Positions 12,216-25,746 of a stretch of 64,000 nt of DNA are shown one piece after another. This DNA is from Platycnemis pennipes. Taxonomy: Eukaryota; Arthropoda; Insecta; Odonata; Platycnemididae. The notes under the pieces are model-generated. The model worked only from the letters and a program-made list of their open reading frames with translations. It made no database searches and was not told the origin of the DNA. Each line of letters begins with the position of its first letter. The stretch's first letter is position 1. The stretch spans positions 74,474,064-74,538,063 of the forward strand of contig OW121846.1 of the NCBI GenBank assembly GCA_933228895.1. Direction: 5' to 3'. Both the position numbers and the translations under genes were made by a program.

Positions 12216-13477
12216 CTATTTTCAAAGCAAAAGAACAAAAATTAGAATACATCTTAATCACCTTTCAGGCAATCCACTCAGTGGAGATAATCACAGGAAA
12301 AACACACGCCCAAAACCTGGGTCCCATGTGTTTCATCCAATATGGTAGAGCCAGGTCTCAGGTAAACTGAGATAACAGTCCCCATCCACAGTTATATTTC
12401 CTTAGCATATTTTTAATGTATTTCTACCCTTTCCTCCTTTGGTAATTCTTACATTAAGGATTATTAATTGCAAATGAGAACACTGCTGCAGTGAATTAGT
12501 CATCAACTACCTACTTATTCACATCACTAAATGAAATCAAAAATCACAAATAAGAAATTAAACATTATATGTGAAAGAAGAGTGAAACAGGTAATTAATT
12601 ATGCATAATCTTTGCTTTATTTAAAAGAAATTTGATTTAATGTTTGCATGCATAGATATATTGGTGAAGAGCCTGGCAGATTTCCAGAATACTGTTTTTA
12701 AATATTCCTAAATGGAATTTTGTAAAAAGATAGTTTAAAAAAAAATTTTCCTCATTATAAGAGTTTCCAACTGATACCAATACCATCCCATAGTCTGTAC
12801 TTGTACATCCATATTTTTAATTCATAATCATGTAACCCACTTCATTAATTCCAAATATCCAAAAATGACAAATATGGGTGATATCAGCAATGAGTTCAAA
12901 AAGAGAGAACAGTTTACTTTAAGATGCTACAGTTCCTTGATGTGTGTCTGGATCCTGAGCCATCAAATGCCAACAATAAGTTAATTGAGATCATTCAAGC
13001 CAAAAATGAGAGACCACAGGAAAAAAGCTCTCTCAGTTCAAGCAAAGAAACTAAATTATAGTAATGGTAAGAATCCAAGGCTACATTTAATGAAAGGCTA
13101 ATTTCAAGATCTCCATAAATATTTCCTTTGTCAGGAATAATTTTCTAGGAGGCCTATGGATAATGGTCACCAGGTTAAAAATAAAAGAACTATACAGAAC
13201 TTGAGACATGAAACAATTTTACTGAAATTCATGATGCAATGATATGTAATATATAATTCTTAATCTTTTAAAAAGTTATGGCACTTCAACTACAACGATC
13301 ATATATCTCCACTCATCAAGAGAAAGTACATATTTTAAAACCCAAAAACCAAGATCAGCATTGATGCAAAGTGTACAATTTCATCGCAACTACTATAATC
13401 AATTCCAATGTACTTTATGCTCATTTTCAGGAAACATAATCATTAAGTAAAGGTATCATGGATAAAATTATATTTAC
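12216..13477 (-). other. Plastin intron, 1262 bp
   Basis: Shortest visible intron, AT-rich, with no recognisable repeat or gene. Confidence 0.9.
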
Positions 13478-13685
13478 CCTGATTATCTGCCACAGAAGTC
13501 CAAGCACCAAGTGAGGTGTTCCATTAGCTAAATCATGAGCATCTATATTCACTATATTGCAACCTATAGCTTGAGCAGAGTTGAGGGCCAAAGTCAAATT
13601 TTCATGCTTAGTGTACAATGTTAAATTCTTCTTGTTGATTGCTCTCTCATCAATAGTGTCTGGACAAGAATGATTGATAATTTTA
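13478..13685 (-). CDS. Fim: Plastin exon: CH1 core
   Basis: 208 nt: one base completing the split Cys codon, then 69 codons. The acceptor is ATTTCAG before TAAAATT; the donor is ATCAGG|GTAAAT. Translation gives [20 protein letters not shown], then [20 protein letters not shown] and [15 protein letters not shown], nearly word for word the plastin CH1 actin-binding core. The apparent start at 13618 is only an internal methionine; the reading frame continues upstream to the acceptor. Confidence 0.97.
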
Positions 13686-14989
13686 CTGAAATAAAATGTT
13701 CCAGCAAATTACAATATGCTGTTTACTCACTCAATGAAAAATATATTTTAAAGGTTCAATGAGTAATCAGCTTAGCAACCTAATTTCATCAGAATTATGC
13801 AAACACAGATAAGGAGTTTCAGAACCATTATCACATGCTACAAATCTGAAGAGGGGAACCAAATCATTAGAAAGACTACAATATACACACAAAAATTAAT
13901 TATGAAGCACTAAGATGGCACAATTTCTGCACGATTCCTTTAAGCAGCTTGGCCAGCTATATCAGAAATGCTGGGAAGGGCAAGACTAATGGTAGTAAGC
14001 CACTCTTTTCCCAAGTCTTTGAGAATTCAAAATATACTTGCAAAGGTCACACAAAAAGAGAGGCCTTCAACAATGACAAGTTAGCCCTCCTGAGAGCAAT
14101 GAATCAAATCCAATGAATCCCCATTCTTGTCCACTAACAGGAGCTTTTAGAATTATTTTCCATTGGCAGTGGCACAAAAATGCAATATGCAAATGTTTTG
14201 CAAATTTTAAATTCATTAAGGTGAAAACACATGATCATAACAGCAAACCTATGGAAATATGACATTGGTAAGTATGTTATTCATTAAATTTACTCGCCGA
14301 GTCAATTTTATTTGTAGCAGTACCATTATATCACACTATCCCCTGTCAATAGGTTCTAAGTAATAGCTACTGAAACACAAGTCTAATTTATCTCGTCTAG
14401 CATGGAAAGATAATCACATATGTATATTCATATCGGCCATGCTTATTTTTATCTATGGAACAGATATCGGGGAAATGTTACAAGGGCAGAAATAACCACA
14501 GTATTAGTCTTTTAAAGTTACTTATCGCAAGTACAATGATGCAAGAAAAGAGTCCTGCATAAGCAGGCATCCAACTGTTGCTAATCAACTGTGAGGTGAT
14601 AATTGGTACACATGCATGGTTAAAATTTATAATACAATATCATGAGGTATGTAGATGACATCGATAGTTAGGCGTTATGCATTGTAAAATATAATAATGT
14701 ATCCTGGATACCACCTCTACCATCATTTAGAATGATTGTAACACCAAAAAATTATTTTTAACTCCATAAATACCTTTTAGCACCACTTTGAATTTTTTTA
14801 TGATCACATAATAACATTTTTGTGAAGACATAATTACTGTTTCTACAATTATTAACACGTCTAAACACAGCTAAACATAGTAAAAATTAAAAAAGCATTT
14901 GCTGTCTCAATTTTGTTTTTAGGCATCCCAACTATTAATCTGAATATTTTGTGCATAGAGACTCAGATTTACACCATTTAATACACATA

Positions 14990-17900
14990 CAGTAAACCCT
15001 CGATAATACGAAGCACGATAATACGAAGTTTCGATTATACGAAGAAAAACGGCCGGTCCAGACGAAAATCCACCGCAATAACATGGCAATGTTCGAAAAT
15101 ACGAATTTTTCGAAATTACGAACCTCGGACCCGGTCCCCAGGAACAAATGGAATTCGTTGTTACGAACCTCGGCGAAAAACTGCTTCAGCAAAACTATTT
15201 TTTACTTCGTAGGCATCTAACAAATCAGTGTTGCCGATTGTGGCGCATCAAAAATGAAATGCGTGAATAGTAGTGCATTCACCTCCCACATATACCAGTA
15301 TTTCCCCATCATTTACTGCAAGTAACTCCGCGTATCATTTAGAACTTTAGTAATGTGGAAATCCAAGATAATGGCATTATTGATCCTGAATATTTTGTTT
15401 TACCTGTTGCCAGCATTTTCATAATGTCAACGGTTCTCTTTTAATTAAAGCTTACGTGTGACGGCACATACCATGCTCGCGGCCGTGCGCCTGGAATTAT
15501 GACAGTTCAAATTCTCCGTGAACCCTACCTCGTCCTTTAAGGCGAGCAATCCTAGCTCAGCTCTCCGTGAAAAGGCTATCCGCCCCAAAATCTAGCAGCA
15601 TGGATTGAGGGTGGTTGATGCAGTTAGGAAATTTGGGCGGGTTGTGTTGGTGGGGGTAAGGATTATGACGGCCGGGGAGTTTGGGTTTACGGTGCGTGGG
15701 GGAAGGGTCCGCTTGTGGAGAGGGAAGGTCCCAGTTGCGGGCATATCTTTTAAGAGGCCTGCAAACGGGCACCAAATCCGGGAGACCCTCGCCCGCCCGT
15801 GCCGGGCGTCCTCAACCGTGTTAGCCTCCGCCCGTGTGACCTAGACGCCCGGCCGTGCCCGTTCGCCCCGGATGCCCGCATACTAGGCGGGTGCCCAGGT
15901 TGCTCGTCCAAACTGAGGGGAGGGGTGGTAAAAGGGCGAGCGACAAATATTGAAAACGGCAAAGACCCTTGAGAAAGATACGCGGCGATGACGATCTTTG
16001 GGCGGTCGCCCGCCCAGCCGACGGGTGACCACCTATACTCGGCAAGTTCTCCGTTAGGTCACATTCGTGATACTTCCGAAAGTCCGCCAAATGTCTTCGG
16101 GTTGAGCCTCCCCCATTTTAGTCCCCTGGACAAGCGTTTCTCGGGAACCCATTTCTCATTCGGGAAACACTGCACAATATTGAATTAATTATGTGTAAAT
16201 ATCATTTAGAGAAACAGGAACTTCCTGTATAATTTTAATAGCATTTAAATCTGATGATAGGGGTAGGTTACGTCAATCACGTGTATTATGAAGGAAATTA
16301 TTTCAAATGACTAACAGATAATGCCGTAAACTTACTCCATATATTATTTGTAAGATGCTATGAATATATATGAACTTAATTGTTCGGGTCATCAGTTCCC
16401 GAGCACAGCGATAAAAAATACCTTTTGCTAGAATATACGTATATACCACGAAACAAAATTTATATTAATTTAAAATGAAACTGACTACATGTGAAAATAA
16501 CGAACACTCTGGAATTTATCAACAAAGGTATTTACCATTTATGCAAATGGAAAGATTCTATCCAAAATACATATAAGTATAAGAAAGGTAAATTGAAAAT
16601 AAAGACAGCACCCAAGGTAGTAAGCAAGAAGGGTTTATATTTGACATGGAGTGAAAGTTACTTATACTAATTCTATGTGCCAGTTCAGAAAGCTAATTTA
16701 AAACAAGTTTTTTATGCGGCGATGAAGAAAATGGAGAAAATATTTCACATGAAATGAATTCATTTTATTTAATGTAATTCAAGTATTCACTGATCTAGTT
16801 ACCAAAAAATATCACCTGCAGTCCACTAGCAGTAAACATTAACACTTTATTATATTGAAAGCTTGAAAAATTTGAATTTCTGAAGGGAAAGCGAACATAT
16901 ATAACATAGAAATCACGATAGTCTGACCGTGATCGAAAGCAAAAAAACCGCCTTCCCACCACTGCAACTGAAAATCATAGCTCATTTGTTCCCGGTACTT
17001 TTTTTCGCCGTAGATGTCTCTGGGAGTCTCTCCCCAAGTGCGCACAAGGGCCCTTGAGACCCCTAGGCCCTCGGCCCTTCCGTTTCGGACACGGCTTTTA
17101 TCTCTCACACACAGGCGGGCGGCCCTCGCCCTTATTTTTCGCCCCTATGCAGGCCTTTAGTATCTTTATCTCTCTTGCCGAGCTTGAGGGAGGGGAGGGG
17201 GTGGGCGGATGGCGTCATGGAACGTCTGTGAGGTTCTTTCTTCTTCTTCTTCTGGAATGGGGAGGGTCAGGGATGCGGCGTCCTTTGTTATCAGTAAGGT
17301 CTTTGACCACTCCTCTCACACTCTGAAACCTCTAGAAAATCCCCTCCGCATACCTTCCTTTCCCCCGATATCCCTCGAAGATTTACCCGTAACCACCTGC
17401 ACGCGTCACCCAGGGTTGCCCAGAAGAAGAAGAAGGAACGTCACAGACGTTCCGCGATGCTATTCCCCCACCCCCTGCCCACTTCCCCCTTCAAGCTCAG
17501 CAAGACAGATAATGATGCACCCGCAACTGGGATCTTTCCTCTCCACAACCCCCGACGCACCGTAAACCCAAACTCCCCGGCCGTCATATAATCCTCGAGG
17601 AGACGATGCGGAAAATATGCCGAATCACACCCCATTCGTCATCAAGGTCTTAGTGGTAGAAAAGAAACAATATTACCTCCCAAGATCATTTATTCCGCTG
17701 AGGATGGACGGAAGACGCTACAAGTAATAACCTATGAATGATTTTTTTCTGGAAACGGGCTTGGTTCCGTGCTTTTTTATTGTTATGACTGTTGGGCGAT
17801 AGAAGACAACTAAAGCGCGGTTGGGCCAGCTGCCATCATAACAGCGTAATGTTTGAAGCAAATGTCTGTTTTTAGCGTACATACTAGATTCCCGTCTCTA

Positions 17901-18223
17901 CTAACTATTCCGAAAATAAATTTTTATTACAAAATGTTCCACTTTTGTTTTCTATGTTTTCGATACTGGGACGAAATTTTGCCATCACTACGATTGCCGA
18001 CTTAAAAGTATTGACATAGTAGGTACTTATTTTACAATCTTTTAAGAATGCTTTCACGAACGACCACAAAAGATATACAATTTTGCCGAAGAGAACAAAA
18101 GTTAGAGAACACAAGGATAAAATGTTTTCACGACTTCTTTAAAATGTTCGAAATTACGAAACTAGAAATTACGAAGTGGCGGTTTTCCGGTCCCGCTAAC
18201 TTCGCATTATCGAGAGTTTACTG
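14990..18223. mobile_element. Pogo/Tigger-like DNA transposon, non-autonomous
   Basis: Ends are terminal inverted repeats CAGTAAAC[C/T]CTCGATAAT (24 bp with two mismatches), each flanked by a TA dinucleotide (14988-14989 and 18224-18225), the target duplication of the Tc1/mariner-pogo superfamily. CAGT-starting ends and subterminal ATAATACGAAG/AATTACGAA repeats fit Tigger/pogo elements. The 3.2 kb interior has no transposase-like frame. Instead it carries GC-rich sequence (about 15.5-17.6 kb) built of nested inverted repeats, unlike the AT-rich flanks, which suggests captured or composite DNA. Confidence 0.85.
15658..17594. repeat. Nested inverted repeats inside the pogo-like element
   Basis: Outer arms 15658-15748 and 17507-17594 are inverted copies sharing GACGGCCGGGGAGTTTGGG and CCCAGTTGCGGG. 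Inside them, 17162-17265 and 17412-17506 form a second inverted pair with TTCTTCTTCTTCTGG/CCAGAAGAAGAAGAA and GGAACGTCTGTGA. The second pair abuts the right outer arm. Small open frames here are by-products of high GC. Confidence 0.8.
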
Positions 18224-18770
18224 TACATGCAGGGGGATTTTAAGCTTTTTTTTACCATTTTCTCATTTGAAGCACGCCAAAACAGCAAAATACACATGTA
18301 ATATGTATATATGTATACTTGTATACTTGCAAAACTTGCGTATTACATCTGTATACATCTAGATCCTGTAATGAACTTTTTCTGTATTACAGATTTATCA
18401 TTGATGCAATACATATTCTGAGTTTAAGGAGTTGGCACTCTGTAATTTAATGTTAACACGAAAATGAGACCAAGTCCAAAAAGTAACCATTCATATTAAC
18501 AAGCATACTAGAACTATATCAAGAAAAATTGATTAATTTTATGACACCCATTTGTGCTGGAATTCACTCACCACGACAAAAGTTGATTTTGGAGTAAACA
18601 GGCATTAGGTTCTGTACAAAAATATTGTCACCATTCATGTATTACCATAGCCTATACAACTTGTAGTGACATGTGCACGCAATAAAATGCTTTATGACCA
18701 GAAAAGTCAAAATATGAATCCAACTGATATATTTATTATAATCAACACATTACCAAGGGTCAACACTTAC

Positions 18771-19033
18771 CATAATAATATTCCATCTTTCACTCTATCA
18801 TACAAGTATTTTCCTTCAGCATCAATTGGTAGTAGATGAGCCAGATCCACATCGACTCCAAGGTTGGAATTAATCCAATCTGAAAAAGCCAATTGCTCTT
18901 CCAACCTCACTGAATGTGTAGTTCCTTCACTGGAAGCATTGGACATCCCCCCTAATGTCTCCAAGTTCTCCTTCTTGGACACTACCTTCTTGAATGTGCT
19001 GCCAACTTCCTTTGCCTTGAGGTCGGAGCACAT
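18771..19033 (-). CDS. Fim: Plastin exon: headpiece linker and start of CH1
   Basis: 263 nt, entering in phase 0 and leaving after two bases of a codon. The acceptor is CGTCCAG before ATGTGC; the donor is TTATG|GTAAGTG. The first methionine is internal, not a start: FEEFEK of the previous exon joins MCSDLKAKEVGSTF with exactly the spacing of vertebrate plastin. Next comes the conserved SEGTTHS segment that leads into the CH1 domain (EEQLAFSDWINSNLG), then DRVKDGILL. The split codon TG|T restores the Cys of the family's LCK motif at the next junction. Confidence 0.97.
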
Positions 19034-19726
19034 CTGGACGAGAAGAATACATGTAATTTATTTTTCTCCCATGAAAATAATGACCAATAAAAATAGCTCA
19101 TTTGATATTTAGCAACACAAAAAAATGTCTTTGCTTGATTTCAACACGGAAAACAAAGAAGAAGAGTTTAAGTCAAACACTGACGATTTATATTATTTCA
19201 GATAAAGTTTATGAAAATCCAACACCACTGAATAAGAAATGCTATTTAAATTTTCACAACCAATTTAGTTTCTTATTAAAATTTTCATTGCTTAAGAGTA
19301 GAGATGAGCTGATACCAAAATTTATCGATTCTCGATACCGATTCCTGGAAAATCGATTCTCGATTCCGATACCATCAACCTATACATACATAGATTTTTT
19401 ACCTAGTTTTCCTGTACTTTATTATTAAATGTTCCATGAAATATAAAAAACACAATTTTACGAAACAAAAATTTGAATATACTATTTACTTCGAGAAAAA
19501 ACTTTCGATATTCCACTATGAGGACATTATGAAAATATAAACAGTTTGATAACACAAGAGTTTTATATTTTTTTACATGAGCATGTTTAATAACAAATGC
19601 CATGTTTAATAACAAAACATGTTTGGTATCATATAAAAAATGTCATAACAGATTCAAAATAATATAACTGTCATGTCATAAGTTGAATTTTAATTATTAA
19701 ACTTCATTATCATCGGTTCATGCGAG

Positions 19727-20058
19727 TCTGGCGAATGTAAGCGAACCACTTGACATTCTGCTTTATTTTTTCCCGTGCATCCGTGCCTGTGGAGGAGAAA
19801 AAAAGCCAAGACGTATTTATTTATTTTGCTCTTGTAGCACGAAAAAATTTTCATCTCATTTCGTGACCCGAGTTACAAATCCTCTCCTTGTCAGTATCTA
19901 CTGTACCTACATTCCATTCGTGGGGCACATCGATCACTAAACCGCAAAATTTAAAAATTTCCGATCCGGATACGATATCATAATATTCGGATATGATTTT
20001 AGTAGCGAATGAAATGAAAGATCCATGGGTCCTTGGATCCAACCCAACCATCCCTAAT
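19727..20058 (+). repeat. Internal direct repeat A of the hAT-like element
   Basis: Shares TATTTATTTATTTTGCT, CTCTCCTTGTCA, AAAATTTAAAAAT and GATCCGGAT, in order, with 20238-20565; overall a diverged copy. Confidence 0.75.
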
Positions 20059-20237
20059 TTTTGAGTGATACATTCATAAATCTATTTTAAACAATAAAGT
20101 ATAAAAAAGTGAGTTTCAGTTGTAAGGGTTTTAAATTGAATGATAAAATTTTCGATGCAATAACTGAACGAAAATATGAAACTGAGATAGGGATCGGACT
20201 TCCTTTAGTACACTAGCTCTCGATATCTATCTGATAC

Positions 20238-20565
20238 CGCCGAATGTAGGCTACCCGCTTGACATTCTACGTATTCTTTTCCTCGCGATGCCGGGTAATG
20301 GGAAAATAAGTCATATTTATTTATTTTGCTTCTAGTTGCACGGGAAAATGTTCATCTTATTTCATGATCTGAATTACACAGACTCTCCTTGTCAATATCT
20401 ACCGCACCTAGTACCGCAGGGGGATGCTTCGATCGCTAAGTCGCGAAAATTTAAAAATCGACGATCCGGATTCGATTTGACTCTTGTGTCTTTGGATCCG
20501 AATCCGAGTAAAATGATAGATCCGCGGATCCTTGGACCCGACGTATCCGATCCGACCATCCCTAG
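20238..20565 (+). repeat. Internal direct repeat B of the hAT-like element
   Basis: Partner of 19727-20058, in the same orientation. It ends CCGACCATCCCTA as copy A ends CCAACCATCCCTA. Confidence 0.75.
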
Positions 20566-22011
20566 TATCAACGGTATCGGTATCGACTTTAGGCGATCGA
20601 TTCTCGATACCTATACCGATACCAATCCTCAAGAATCGTTGGTATCGAGAATCGACACATCCCAACTAAAGAGATAATCTAATGTATGATTCAGGCTTGG
20701 GGTGATTGTGAAGAAAATCTGGGATATTGTAAGGGTTGAGGGCGCAAAAAGATGGGTGCCTAAGAGAGAATGGGATGGAAGGGTTTATGGGTGCGGTAGA
20801 CGTTGAGTCAGTTGGATGAACCTCATGGCAAGGGACTAAGGGGAGGAGAGGGGAATGGGTTTGCTCAAAAACTGTAGGAGGTCGTTTGGTTAAGGACAGT
20901 GGGATATCCAAAAGAGAAGAATAGTTCGGATATCCTAGTGAATATCTCAAAAGTGTTATAGAACAAATATAGAACATTCTCACTGCTCTTTTAAAAGAAA
21001 AAACGAATTCTTATACGTAATTAGCCAATTATTTGGGGTAACTAAGAAACAGCTATAGTAAGGTTTGGGAGCTGCCTAAAGTGGCAGTGATTATAGTGAT
21101 TGTCCTGTGGAAACAGGGAAAGAATTTGAAATACTGAACAAGAGGGATGACACACACAAATGCAACTCATCCATGAGGAACAAATTGGATTTCATGACAA
21201 CCCTTTCAGTGCCCTTATCACCAGGTATGTACAAAAATCCCAAGTGATTCCCAACTTCTTACTCTGGCAGCACCCTTCCGAAAAAGGTTACAATCTTGGG
21301 ACACCCCTCTTAGGTATTCTTATTTATCCGATTTGGGCTTCCCTCTCCATTACCACGGATAACCAGCACAATATAGTAATTAGTCCTTAGGTTGGAAGAA
21401 GGGCTTAGATTACTTTCACAGTCTTTCGGGCGTGAGTGTAACCAATTCATAAGTTGGCCCTCCAAAACATTTCCCGTTTTCCCGCAATTATCTCGCGGCA
21501 ACCCTAGTTGTTTTTCTGGCACCTTGATGTGCCACTGAACACCGTTTGGGAACCACCGCTCTATCCGCATGAACAACCACCGTCATTCCGTTAAATCAAT
21601 CAAATAAAGTTTTCATCAATCCTATCCCTAAGCTCACCTTCTACCACAATATGTACTTTGTCTCTTACATTTCCCTCTACATTTATGAAGCCCTGCCTCT
21701 CTCCGCAACCAGCATCCAGGTGAGGACTCGAGAGTTGGCGAACATCTGGCTTACACGGGCTTTTGAACTGCCAGGGCACTTGGCACACTGCGCGCCAAAG
21801 TTCCACCCTTACTCTCACTACTCCCGCTTCTCCTGTCCGATCACCCTTCCCACTCTTCCCCACTGACCGAACTGAGTACATTAATCTGGTCAAGGATGTT
21901 GAAGAAAGTCGGCGAGCAGTTAGTCCTTGATAATTGATTTACGAATCACCACCTTCATGGCGTTATCACATCCGATAGTTTACACAAAAATGTAATGCGT
22001 CTGAATTTTTT

Positions 22012-23002
22012 TACGTTTAATGAACGCCGGCAAATGTAGGTGCAGGCAAACGCCTAACCGCAGGGTCTGCCGTTTGCCAGCAGCCACTCACCCACTGGGT
22101 ATCCCGAACAGATCCACATTCATCGTGTGTCGAGAAACTGCCAAATCCTTTACTTTACGCTATCTTTTACGCACAACAGTCGAACTTTCATTCCTACTGT
22201 TCCGACTATTTCGAAAACGACCGCACCCGAACAAATATTATGATGTAGGTTTCCAAAGGGTTTGCTGAATCCTGAACATTTCGAATTGCATGGCGCATGC
22301 GAAAGGATAAGCATACGACACAGCAAGGATCTTCCTAGTTTCCCTTCGTCAATACGTATCTAAAGAAACCAATAGGATACCCGCATGTGATACACAACGT
22401 GGAATGACGCGTAGGTAAGCCAGACCGACGGTTGTGAGCTAATTTGCTCGCCAAAATATTTGCTGCTGCGTCCCTTCGCTTCGAAACATACAAAAACAAA
22501 ATTTGTATATTTTGAAAAGTATACAGATATTTTTCGTATCATACAAAAAGGCAAGTGTTTATTTAGAAATTTGTGAATTTCATCGATGACAATAATGTAG
22601 TTTTCATTATTGCCATCGCTAGTGACAATGACAATTTCCATTTCTGTTAATCAATTATCCTCGACAATCCTATAACAGTAAAGCCGGCATACAATAATAC
22701 TTTTCATGAAACAACCCATCCATGCAAATATCGCTCGAAAAGAAACACCTATTGATGAATTTACGGCTTGACGACGGGATATTAGGAAGATGCTGTGTTC
22801 TACGATCAACTTTTCGCATGGACGTTGGAGTGCACAGGACTCAGGATTATAAGGAGATAGGGTTTGACCTTTATGCGTGGAATATAACGTAAATAAATCG
22901 TGTACTTTTCCGGCACATGTTGAATGTGAACTTTTTCGGGATATCCAACGGGTCGGGTGAGTGGCTGCTGTCCGAGACATTTGCCTGCGTACATTTAGCG
23001 TA
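22012..23002. mobile_element. Foldback-type element
   Basis: Left end TACGTTTAATGAACGCCGG and reversed right end TACGCTAAATGTACGCAGG match at 21 of 25 positions including GCAAATG. Homology continues inward for about 200 bp with indels: CAGCAGCCACTCACCC, TATCCCGAA, CACATTCA and the CTTTACG..ACGCATAA-like stretch. Long, uneven inverted arms with an unrelated middle are typical of foldback elements. Target duplication is not clear. Confidence 0.6.
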
Positions 23003-25746
23003 CAAATTTAAAACTCAATCCGGAAAAGCAGGTTAAAAATATTTATAACCAGGCTAGGTCATCATACAAAAATGCAGCATAAAAATAATATGTTCGGGGG
23101 GGGCCTCGATCCAGCGCCTAAGCGTCAGCGTACCGTAATAAGCGTAACCGACCGCCAAACAATTCTAAGCGCTGTCTTTCCAATTAAAATATTTAAGCTC
23201 GTTTTTTGTTTAAACTACTGGATGTATAACCCTGTAATGGGGCGATTTGTACATCGCTAATCAAGTACTACCGGCCTGCCGACTTTCGTCAACATCCTAC
23301 AACTATTAATAGATGCTCCCCTTGTGAGATCTTCACTTCTCGGCAGACGAAGGCGGCATGACCGCAGAAACGTCATAGTTTTTTGCAACACCACTGCTCT
23401 GTATCCACCAAAACTGGCTAAATAAATAATTATCAAACAAATACCCGCCGTATTCATTTCACTAACAATACACTTACCAGGTATTTCACCCTGAATAATT
23501 CACGGACCAAGCCTTTACGGAAAAGTCGGGAATGTGCCTGTCTTTTTTCTCTTCAGAAATATTCTACCGTTTGCGAAAGCAAAACTGTCGCATAACGATT
23601 CTTGCGGGATGCAAGAATGTCTTCTCCATGCCGCTGAAATAAAAGTGTTTTCTCCCTCCTTGAGATTTAGGTGTAGATCATAGAAGTAAGCCAGGTTTTC
23701 GGAAGGCCAATAACCAACAAACATGAGTAATTTTAGAAGGTTATAATTCCGTGAAGCGATCGTTAAGGGCCATAACTCCTCGGAAAAAAAGATTTATAAC
23801 ATGCCGCCGCAAGGGCGCGTGATAAGAGTAGGAGCAGGCAGAATACGATGTTTTTTGCAGCGGGAATACTATCGAGAAGTATAAAACCTGCCCCTAACTG
23901 TATAAAATTCTCTGGTAGTGGGCCATAGGTAAATCATTCCTGCGGGATCAAAAGAGACCATTATCGCGTTTAGTGCAGTTGTCAATTTTATCCCTCAGGG
24001 AAAAGCCCAGATGTCCAAGCCCGAGGCTAAGAAATAACACCAATATTCGAGTTCCGAGGCCCATTGTTGAAGCAAATAAACATTCATATCCCTATATTGC
24101 ACCTAAATTACAATAATTTGCCTAGAGAAATACTTATCTTCTCTACAAAGTGAAGTCAGATTCCTTAGCCATCTAAGAAAATGGTTATTTAATCAAAGGG
24201 ATATAGACAATACTCTTTAATGTTAAAGTACCTACCACCATTGATATCACTATGTAATAGGTAATTGATATAATATGCAATATATATAACTATCTCTAAA
24301 ATTGTTACTTGTTTTTTATTGTTCTTTTGTCTATGTATTTTAGTTTATTTTTATTGAGCATACTTTTAGTTTCTATTGCAATGTCCATACAAATATATAA
24401 ATATTTCTACGTTGTAAAATAGACTGCTGCTGAACACAGCGTAATAAATTGATGCCCCAATACAGGTTTCCTTAGGGGTGCCTAATTTCACCACGTAAAA
24501 ACTGTTAATAATATTGCATGTTTTTTGTGAGTGAAATAAAATATATTATTACTATTCAGCCCAGAATATGCAGGAAAGGAATTAAGAGTGAGAAGTCATC
24601 TTTACGTCGACAGCATTCACTGCTGTCTTCGCGGGACGGGATAGTAATGAATTCACAAGAGGTGAATCGTTTTTCTACCTTGAATGCGTAATGAAATTAT
24701 ATTTCAACTTAAATGTTGTTACTTCTTTTCTCATGTGATGTAACGAGTAATGGTTTTGATAATGCTACGAGCAGGAGCCTAATATGATCACTAGACCTAC
24801 GACAAGCATAGATAAAGCCAGTAGTAGGTCGTCCGAGACTAAAATATTACGCTCAATGGGCGCAGCGTGATTTCACTTGCACGCGCTCTGCTCTCTGACT
24901 TCCTAAACTCGCTTTTCGCCGATGAAGATGTGAGAGCAACATCTGAGACCATCTCATTCACTATAACTTGGTGAGACAAAACCAGGTTTATAGGTATCGT
25001 AATTAACACCATCTTGTGTTACAGTACTAGTAGTAAAGTTGGGGAGGCGACCAACATCCAATTAACATTGTTTCAACATTAATAGCAGCTTATCTTCCCC
25101 TAGTAGCTTACGAAGATGTAATATTACCATCTTTTCATGCTTGCTGCAATAAATCGTCCATATCCTACGCAGCCATGTTTTTGAAAGAGATCGTATAAAG
25201 TCAACAACACCGAAGTCACAGGCATGCCAGATTAAGGCTCCACAGTTGTGGTCTTCAATTCTTTAGACCACACCCATGAAGCACTCTGACATCTTTCCGA
25301 TACCTCTTCCTATAACCCCGTAACCCATGACCTTTACCCCAAATTCCTCAACGAAATTACCTCCTCCCAAAACGAAAGAGGTTCTGAGTAGGATCTTGCT
25401 AGCCATGACAACACACTCAACACACGTCCCCATCCCCGCACCCCCCATTTCTATATCCTCCCTAAAATCCACAGACCCAGCAATCCCAGTCCCGTCTTCT
25501 CATCTTGTCACTCACCCACCTGCGTCTCCACTTTCGTAGATTTCTACCTTCAGCCTGTTCCACTGCCTACCGTCATACATCAAAGATACCTACCACTTCC
25601 TCCAACGCCTCGCCTCAACTCCACTCCCCAATGCTAAGGACATTGTCATGGCTGCCATCGATGTCACCTCCCTCTACACCTCCATCCCACCTTCTGAAAG
25701 CCTCTCCTACCTACGCTACTTCCTTAACCAGTGCTGTACTCCACAC

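Larger units (their letters stand above)
13686..18770 (-). other. Plastin intron, 5085 bp
   Basis: About two thirds of the intron is the pogo-like element at 14990-18223. The flanks 13686-14987 and 18226-18770 are ordinary AT-rich sequence. Confidence 0.9.
19299..20665. mobile_element. hAT-like non-autonomous element with duplicated interior
   Basis: Flanked by an imperfect 8-bp target duplication, CTTAAGAG (19291-19298) and CTAAAGAG (20666-20673). Ends are TAGAGATGAGC and, reversed, TTGGGATGTGTC, followed by ATCGATTCTCGATACC motifs at both ends. This fits hAT superfamily ends (T/CAGRGATG, 8-bp duplication). The interior contains two diverged direct copies, 19727-20058 and 20238-20565, each ending ACCATCCCTA, which itself resembles a hAT terminus. 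No transposase is seen. Confidence 0.65.

Noticed and set aside
17054..17565. Overlapping open frames of 90-118 codons in GC-rich sequence
   Set aside because: They lie in inverted repeats of the pogo-like element, occur on both strands and show no domain; high GC removes stops by chance.
18767..19033. Methionine at 19033 as the plastin start codon
   Set aside because: It aligns inside the headpiece after FEEFEK of the upstream exon and is preceded by a splice acceptor.
23475..23560. Minus-strand CCTG|GTAAGTG donor with a short open frame before it
   Set aside because: The neighbouring plastin exons join without gap, so no exon is needed here, and no acceptor is convincing.
25263..25539. 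Minus- and plus-strand small frames around 25.3-25.5 kb as genes
   Set aside because: The plus strand in another frame gives Penelope RT motifs; these are shadows of that pseudogene.
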